Shown here: positions 58,091 to 64,000 of the stretch, one piece after another
Layout of the letters: each line of letters begins with the position of its first letter
Numbering within the stretch: the first letter of the stretch is position 1
Position numbers and translations under genes: made by a program
Assembly (NCBI GenBank): GCA_033239125.1
Contig: BSWB01000001.1
Location: 22,471,501-22,535,500, forward strand
Origin: Fagopyrum homotropicum
Lineage: Eukaryota; Streptophyta; Magnoliopsida; Caryophyllales; Polygonaceae
Direction of reading: 5' to 3'
Length of the DNA stretch: 64,000 nt
The notes under the pieces: model-generated
Told to the model about the DNA's origin: nothing
What the model saw: only the letters and a program-made list of their open reading frames with translations
The model's database searches: none

Positions 58091-58345
58091 TTGATCGTAT
58101 TTTTGTTTGAAAGGAATTTATAATCCTCACAATAACGTTAAGTTGATATTTTTATCTCATTATGTTCGTTATAAATCGTTATGTTCATTCAAAGATCTTG
58201 CTAAATTAAAATTTGAAGAAATTGTTACTAAAGTAAAATAAACTCATTAATTTAATAAAGGTGTATAATAGGTAGTACACATAGGTGGTTGATTTAAAAT
58301 ATACAAATATATGTTGTTTTATCTCAAGTTTTGATGTAATGAGAT

Positions 58346-58453
58346 GTCCGTGACGGATAAAAAAGAACTGTCCTCACAGACATACAACATCCGTCCGTGA
58401 CGGACAAAAAAGAACTGTCCGTCACGGACATACAACATCCGTCCGTGACAGAC
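58346..58453. repeat. second palindrome cluster
   Basis: GTCCGTGACGGA (58346), GTCCGTGACGGAC (58393), GTCCGTCACGGAC (58417) and GTCCGTGACAGAC (58441), separated by AAAAAAGAACT and ATACAACATCC spacers that repeat as a unit. Confidence 0.85.
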
Positions 58454-58533
58454 ATATCTAAAATAGTCTATAAGATGCACGCTCATTTTCTTTCCCTTCT
58501 TTGCCGCCACGAACAACAAAAAATCCGGTGCAT

Positions 58534-58538
<5 letters not shown>

Positions 58539-58609
<71 letters not shown>
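58539..58609. repeat. CT dinucleotide microsatellite
   Basis: About 71 nt of uninterrupted CT, in a position that could be the leader of the plus-strand ORF that follows. Confidence 0.95.
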
Positions 58610-58610
<1 letters not shown>

Positions 58611-58895
58611 ACATTTCTCCTAATTTCAACTGCAATCTAAGGTAAACACTTTACTTTCCCGCTTTAGTTTTGTTTAAATTTGATTGTTTTAGTTAGGTTT
58701 AGGTTTAGGGTTTGATTTGTGCGATTTAGGGTTTTGTAGATGTATTTAGGATTTATATGCTACAAAAATGGATGAATATGAGTTAGGATTGATAGTTGAT
58801 TATTTATTTTGGGTTTTATTGTAGGTTTAACGAGTTTAGGGTTAAGGTTTGAAAAAACGCCATTGTTGGCGTTCGCGAGGTGGAGGGGTTTGAGA

Positions 58896-58925
58896 AGACA
58901 CTTGTCCGTCAACGGACAAGTGTCT
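58896..58925. repeat. perfect 14-bp-arm palindrome with GTCCGT core
   Basis: AGACACTTGTCCGT, two bases, then its exact reverse complement. A second core GTCCGCGACGGAC follows at 58929. Both are flanked by a direct repeat of GTTCGCGAGGTGGAGGG (58871 and 58949). Confidence 0.85.
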
Positions 58926-59013
58926 TTTGTCCGCGACGGACAAGTTCTGTTCGCGAGGTGGAGGGATTTGATAGTTGTTTTTTTTTTGTAACAGTGATTG
59001 TCTTTTGTTTACA

Positions 59014-59520
59014 GATGGACAGAAACAACAACAAAGACGGTAAAAAATTCACCGGATTGGGGTACTTCCGGAAGGTTTTCCACAACGGCATGCGTTCTCT
59101 CAAGGGACAGCGCGAGGTCCATTCGAGACATGAGGCCCGACAGCCGGTCCATATGCTGGAGGTGCTTCGGTGGAGGAGCAATCCCCGACACAAGAGTCGG
59201 GAGTCACGCAGCATAGTGTTTCTAACATCCCGCGTGACATTGCTCCACTCAGCCCTTCTCACCAGGTTTCTGCTGGAGGCAGACATAACATCTCTTCTGC
59301 TGGACACCCACACTTCATCTTATCAGCTCATGGGGAGCAGACCCCTTACGGAGGGGGTTATTCTCAGGCGGAGGCCATGTCTGCTCCTTCGCAGCAGTAT
59401 GCTCCTTTCGTTCAAGAGCACCAGTATGTTCCTTACTAGTAGGAGCAGCAGCCTGCTCCTTCCCAGCAGGAGCCGATAGCTTATCCTTCGGAGCAGATGG
59501 CTTATCCTTCGGAATGGTAA
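59014..59520 (+). pseudogene. Q/P/S-rich transposon-associated ORF, broken
   Basis: After a TTTACAG acceptor-like site an ATG at 59014 starts MDRNNNKDGKKFTGLGYFRK. From about 59170 the protein-like sequence is in another frame (EEQSPTQESGVTQ, APSQQYAPFVQEHQYVPY, then a TAG and PSEQMAYPSEW before TAA). The repeated PSQQ/PSEQ units are typical of low-complexity tails in plant transposon proteins, but I cannot assign a family. Its 3' end coincides with the break in the minus-strand transposase. Confidence 0.35.
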
Positions 59521-60478
59521 AGTTCATCCATGTCGATGTAAACCCAACAATTTCAAAAAATGACATCTTGTATCTATAAAAAAAATATCATCAAAACGTT
59601 AATTTTACATACATCAAAAAGGGCATCTTACAGAAAAGTTAACAACTGTGAAAGCTTACGCGTTGATGTTGTATGTTGAGTCCATTACCAATACGTAAGG
59701 GAATGCCTTAAGGAGGGCAACTGATTCCGGATGTACAAAGAAAATGTCGCTCACTTCACCGTCCTTGTTTCCCCTATGCTCACAGAAATAACCCTCTTTA
59801 CGACATTTGAAAAAGAATTGTTGAGCGGTTGTCCATTGATCCAAACCTTCTTTACGTAATTTTTGCCTCTCGTTGTAGATTTGTCTCATCTTGGTGTTGT
59901 TACCCTTATCAATGCTCAAAGCACTGGCAATTTGGGCAGGGGTGCAATTACTGGTCCACATGTTCTTTACTAACTTCTTCTCCTCCTCATTCATCCTTCC
60001 CGCAAATGCATGACCCTTTAAATTTCTTCCAAGCTTGTGGTTGTGAACACCACACTGCACGTGAACTTTCCATAAACCTTGGTAAGTCTCATAAACCCTA
60101 ATCATGCATTCACACCCGCTCTTTTTCGTCGATGCATTCTTCCTTTGAGTTGGCTGCACCTTTTTTGGGTTGTATACTCCATATCGCACGAAAGACATTC
60201 CCAAACTTCCGAGGACCAACTTTTGTACGCGAATAACAGAAAAAACCATTTTATTTTCCTCTCCGACTTTTCGAACCCATCCATGACCTCCAGTCGACTA
60301 TTGAAGCTTTTGTCGGTTGTGAACAAGCTAGAGTAATCCTTACTCCTCGCTTCTGAGGCGGATGCATTTATGTTTTCTGTTGATCCTTCATCTATGCTGA
60401 GATTATCAACGTCCGCATCTATTTCCTCTAAACCCTAAAAAATAAAAAAACGGTTAATGTTCAATCTGTTATAGGGTT

Positions 60479-60515
60479 GTCCGTAGCGGACAAAATAAGA
60501 ATATCCGCCACGGAC
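60479..60515. repeat. palindrome pair inside the first transposase intron
   Basis: GTCCGTAGCGGAC at 60479 and ATCCGCCACGGAC at 60503, more members of the 57-64 kb family. Confidence 0.75.
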
Positions 60516-60743
60516 AAGTTGTTTTCCGAATTTCGTTACGAAACCAAAATAACGTTACATTCTTTCAAAACATGGCTAGGATCGATCAATGGTTAAAAAT
60601 CTAAGTTCAATCACGATTGAAAACCTAAACTACGATTAAAGTTTTCAACTTTATTATAAAAAACCAAATTTACTTACCTCAATATTATCTTCGTCTTCGT
60701 TCTCAAAACTCAAAGATATTTCTTCATCATCAATATCATAATC

Positions 60744-63653
60744 TGTAATATCCGAAATTTTTCATTTCATTTGATTCCGTAGCAAACCGGAGTTTAATCC
60801 GAGGATTTCCTCTGTCTACCTAGTAGTACACTATCTCAAAATTTCATCATTTTATGTAAACTCACTTCACATAAAATGATAGAATTTTATATCAAACTAT
60901 AATCTATCAAGACGAGACCATGACGAGTTATGACGAGACCATGACAAGATAATGACAAAGCCATGCATGGGCTTGACAAAGCCATGACATGTTTTGACAA
61001 AGCCTTGACAAAACTCAGCCCACTTTTCCCTATTGTTTCAGCCCATCCCTTTCCTTACTTCAGCCAACCTTGTGACAAGGCCTAGACAGCTTTTTACAGG
61101 CCAACTTCCTGCTTTACTATTTGCTGAATATCTCGCTCCAGCCCAGAAGGGCAGCAACTCCTTAGTGTTACAGCCCAAACCACGTAGTAGCCAGCCTTGT
61201 TTACCTTGCGTAAAGCCCAGCCCATCAGCAGTAACCTGATGACACGCTCAGCCAGCAGGAAAGTAACGGTTTATCTCTCCTATCCCACACGTTACACGCA
61301 TTGAGGAGAGAATCTCGCACCTGCCTTCTACGTTCCGGCTCCTCTTCCTCTGCCGCCTACCCTCAACCGTAAACTGGTGTTCACTTCGCTCCTCTGCACG
61401 TCCAGGCTCCTCTTCCTCATCCGCCTCACACTCTCACCTTGCAGCTAACCATTATCCCTCCTACGTGCAGTATCCGCCTCCCCAGACCGACGCCTCCCAG
61501 GATCCTCACTCCCCTCCAGTGCGGCATTGTGAAAGTTCATGATGGCGTCCATCCGGGTGTGTAACAGCAAACCAGAGTCTTGGCTTCCTCCGAACGCCTT
61601 CGTCATTGCCTCAGTGCCGCTTGGTGCCCGCTTGATCGACAATAGCACTGAGCGATGGTTATCTCGCTTTTGCCCAGACCACCAGCAACAGATGGTGGGT
61701 ACACCGGTTACCGTCTCTCCTTACGTGAGACGTGGACTTGTATCCCTACTCGTAGTCGATCGGACGAGTGCTCCTAGCCTCTGTACATAGTCGATCGGAT
61801 AAGGTCGAGTTTTCTCCGACTTTGGGTGGCTTAACAGTGGCGCAACACAACCGGTAGCCCTCCACAGTACATGGACGTCGGACCTCCTCGCCACCCCTCA
61901 CGAACCAGTAACCAAGAGCCTTGGACTGTACCTGCATAGCCATCTGCAAATCTCGGGTAAGCATCTCTTCTCCAATCTTCGGTCGGTTGATGAATTCATA
62001 TGCAGAAAACAACCCTAGTACCATTGTCTTCACAAGTCTCGAACATGAAACATCGATACTATAAAACTTTAGGACAGCTAGTTGCCGTTCATGGGTATCG
62101 AACCTCTAAGTGTTTGATGTGAACATATTTTAGATAGGTTGGCAGTAGGAATCAATCATGGCAGCTCTTGTATTGTTCTGTTTGTTTTCAGAATCTGAGT
62201 GGTGAACTGCTGACTTGGAGAGGAGGTTTCGATGCCCTAGATTTATTTTTCACCGTTCAAATTCTAGTATAAGATAGAGGGATATGCAGAGTGTAATGTA
62301 TCAAAAGTTGAGACCGATCGAACGGTCGGATCTAGATCTATGAAGTTCCAAAGTAGGCTAGTTGTGCAGTTTGGTATTTTGCAGAAATTTGGCTAAGTAT
62401 AAGAGATTTTGTGTTGTGTAGCCAACTTGGGATTTTTGTGTGGGATTAACTATTGATGCTTTATGAGTTCTGTTTCTTTCAATGAGTAGAATGCATTGCA
62501 TAGAGAGAATAGATATTTTATTTAGAATTTTTAGATTTTGATACGAGCGTTTTAAGTGAGGTCAAAGTGAGACTCTTAGCGAGTTTTTTGGAAGTTAAGA
62601 AGTTGGAAAATTTTCCAACTTAACTGGATCTTTATTGTGAGTGTTAAATGGTGTTTTTGGACTTCATAGAAAGTTTTAGAATTTTTCTAAGAATATTTAC
62701 GTGGTTTTGAGACCTAGGGGTAAAATAGTCTTTATACCCTTATGAGGGTATTTCGGTAATCTCCTTATAATCCATTGAAAATCTTAGAAGTTGGAGGCTT
62801 CTAAGAAAGTAAGATACTTTATTAATCCACTTGCCTTGTATAACAGGCGGTTGAGTTTCTACGGTTACGGACCGAGTCGAGATAACGAGATTTGAGATTT
62901 AATTCAGGTAAGTCCTTTGGGCTTACTTAGCTGACTTCTACATATGAGTATAAATGATGATGGTGGTGTGTGATTGAAATGTTTATGGAGATAGGTTGTA
63001 ATATATAATTACCGACCTATATTTTAGCCTAAGAGTAACGGGCGGTGGCATTCTGCTCAGTAGCTTGCGGGCGCTGGGGGTTTCTTTCGGGACTAGTCCA
63101 TACGTGGTTTGTAGTGATGCTACCAGTGGAAGTCAGCTAGACCTACACCAGTTGGATAAGGAACGGAGGCGAGAACTAATAATAATTCTCGTGCCACAAC
63201 TTAAATTGAATAATGTGAATCATTTAAAGAATAGATAATAAACGGCTGAGTGCCAGCATGATGTTTGTTTATTTTTGTTTCTGCGTGTGTTTGTGCTGTT
63301 ATCATTTTGCTTATATTTGGATAGTTAGCTAACGGTTTATCCGTGTTGTAGATCTGTAGAGATAGACAGTTGCAGAGAGATCCGGAACGGATGGTCAGCC
63401 GGGTCCACGTACTCATTAGATGTGGACGGGGAAGTCTTCCATACGTCATGCATGTTATATATCTTTATGTATGTTGTAAGACTGTCACATGTACACTTTC
63501 ATACCATTAAAAATATTATGTTTTGGAAATTGTTTTAATTACATTTGTGCCTTGTTGTAAGATCTTAGTAAAGTTGTTGTTAAACCAAGGTCGGGACCCA
63601 TTGTGAGGTCCTAACCAGTAGCTCCCCGAGTTCCGAGAATTTGGGGTGTTACA
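60744..63653 (+). mobile_element. solo LTR of a gypsy element, 2.9 kb
   Basis: Starts TGTAATATCCGAAATTTT and ends GGGGTGTTACA. It is flanked by TAATC at 60739-60743 and again at 63654-63658, a perfect 5-bp target duplication, with no internal retroelement sequence on either side. It shares end motifs (GGTCGGGACCCATTGTGAGG, CAGGTAAGTCCTT) with the LTR at 50748-53406 in the opposite orientation, so it is the same broad family. A TGACGAGACCATGACAAG-type short tandem array lies at 60910-61010. The open frames at 61030-62030 are on both strands and not convincing. Confidence 0.88.
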
Positions 63654-63673
63654 TAATCTTCCTCGTATGACAT

Positions 63674-64000
63674 TGTTAAGTTGTTTTTTCAAAAAGAATA
63701 GATTGTCTACTGGTTGAATTTGAGAAACATGTATGAAAATAAGGTTGAATGAGGGTTGGAGGGGATCGACTACGGTTTTTATAGGATGAAAAAAATTGAT
63801 TTAAGATTTATGATTGTTAAATTATGGAAATAATGATATTATTTATCCGAAAATAAGATTTATGGTTGTTAAATTATGAAAATAATGATATTATTTATCT
63901 GAAAATAACCTTTTTTTATTTTATCTAAATTAAAAGATAAGTCGGTTGAAGCGTTTCCGGATTCTAGTGTCAAGGGTTGTCCGTAACGGACATAATGTGG
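63674..64000. other. right-edge sequence of the palindrome-marked element
   Basis: Contains a duplicated AAATAAGATTTATGGTTGTTAA/GATTTATGATTGTTAA block (63800-63910) and another palindrome, GTCCGTAACGGAC, at 63979-63991. The element continues past the window. Confidence 0.5.

Larger units (their letters stand above)
59517..63673 (-). pseudogene. MULE/FAR1-like transposase, truncated, exon 1 split by a solo LTR
   Basis: Minus-strand exons. Exon 1 has its ATG at 63673 and runs to 63659, then continues at 60743-60678 after the solo LTR (acidic DIDDEEISLSFENEDED). Exon 2 is 60434-59660. Exon 3 starts at 59573. Exon 2 contains GCECMIRVYETYQGLWKVHV, CGVHNHKL, AGRMNEEEKKLVKNM and FPYVLVMDSTYNIN, and exon 3 begins YKMSFFEIVGFTSTWMNFT. 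These match the FAR1-like DNA-binding region and first catalytic Asp of plant MULE transposases. A one-base frameshift lies near 60280 in exon 2, and the protein stops matching at about 59517, before the rest of the catalytic domain. It is inactive. Confidence 0.8.

Noticed and set aside
58397..58645. ORF with a long Ser-Leu repeat
   Set aside because: It is a translation of the CT microsatellite and palindrome cluster.
58909..59313. 134-codon minus-strand ORF
   Set aside because: It is a shadow of the plus-strand Q/P/S-rich region, with no domain or splice support.
61033..62033. Several ORFs of 67-95 codons
   Set aside because: They lie inside the solo LTR, on both strands, without protein-like motifs I recognise.
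1..64000. tRNA or rRNA genes
   Set aside because: The tRNA-like matches are only primer-binding sites of 12-18 nt beside LTRs. No cloverleaf-sized sequence was seen.

Overview
This is a stretch of nuclear DNA from a flowering plant, most likely a eudicot. The evidence is multi-exon genes with GT-AG introns, a plastid-targeted granule-bound starch synthase, a plant-type GPI-anchored beta-1,3-glucanase, plant DC1 zinc-finger and START-domain proteins, and dense nested plant LTR retrotransposons, a Helitron and MITEs. I cannot name the species from the sequence.

Layout. 1-1.7 kb: the 3' part of a P-loop kinase-like/DC1 gene that enters from the left edge and carries an in-frame stop. 2.8-7.8 kb: a complete-looking 5.0-kb Helitron with TC and hairpin-CTAG ends. 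8.6-10.6 kb: a six-exon membrane-anchored START-domain gene. 11-13.6 kb: small repeats, a decayed hAT transposase piece and a hAT-type MITE. 13.65-20.46 kb: a very young, structurally complete, non-autonomous Athila/Tat-like LTR retrotransposon on the minus strand, with matching ATTAT target-site duplications. 21.3-25.1 kb: GBSS1 (waxy), 13 coding exons. 26.7-28.6 kb: a GH17 beta-1,3-glucanase. 28.9-35.0 kb: a 13-exon ubiquitin-specific protease of the UBP9/10/11 type on the minus strand. 34.9-38.3 kb: a roughly 1.7-kb tandem duplication of the UBP upstream region and the start of its first exon. 38.4-57.3 kb: a graveyard of nested Ty3/gypsy and other LTR elements. 57.3-64 kb: a transposon-like region marked by many copies of a GTCCGTnACGGAC palindrome. 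It holds a decayed MULE/FAR1-like transposase whose first exon is split by a 2.9-kb solo LTR.

The gene block UBP - GH17 glucanase - GBSS1 matches the order I recall for Arabidopsis chromosome 1 (At1g32850, At1g32860, At1g32900), so 21-35 kb looks like an ancestral block. The flanking TE clusters look like later additions. GBSS1 makes amylose in plastids, the glucanase is predicted to act on callose at the cell surface, and UBP removes ubiquitin in the cytosol or nucleus. They share a neighbourhood rather than a pathway.

The strongest unexplained signals are: the dispersed GTCCGTnACGGAC palindromes and the 27-bp-arm hairpin near 57.4 kb; a palindrome (AATCTCGGCCGAGATT and relatives) shared by unrelated retroelements between 11.8 and 41.8 kb; the duplicated primer-binding site and fused gag/integrase ORF of the young LTR element; the solo LTR inside a transposase exon; and the 227-bp flanking duplication around the element nested at 45.5-47.9 kb.
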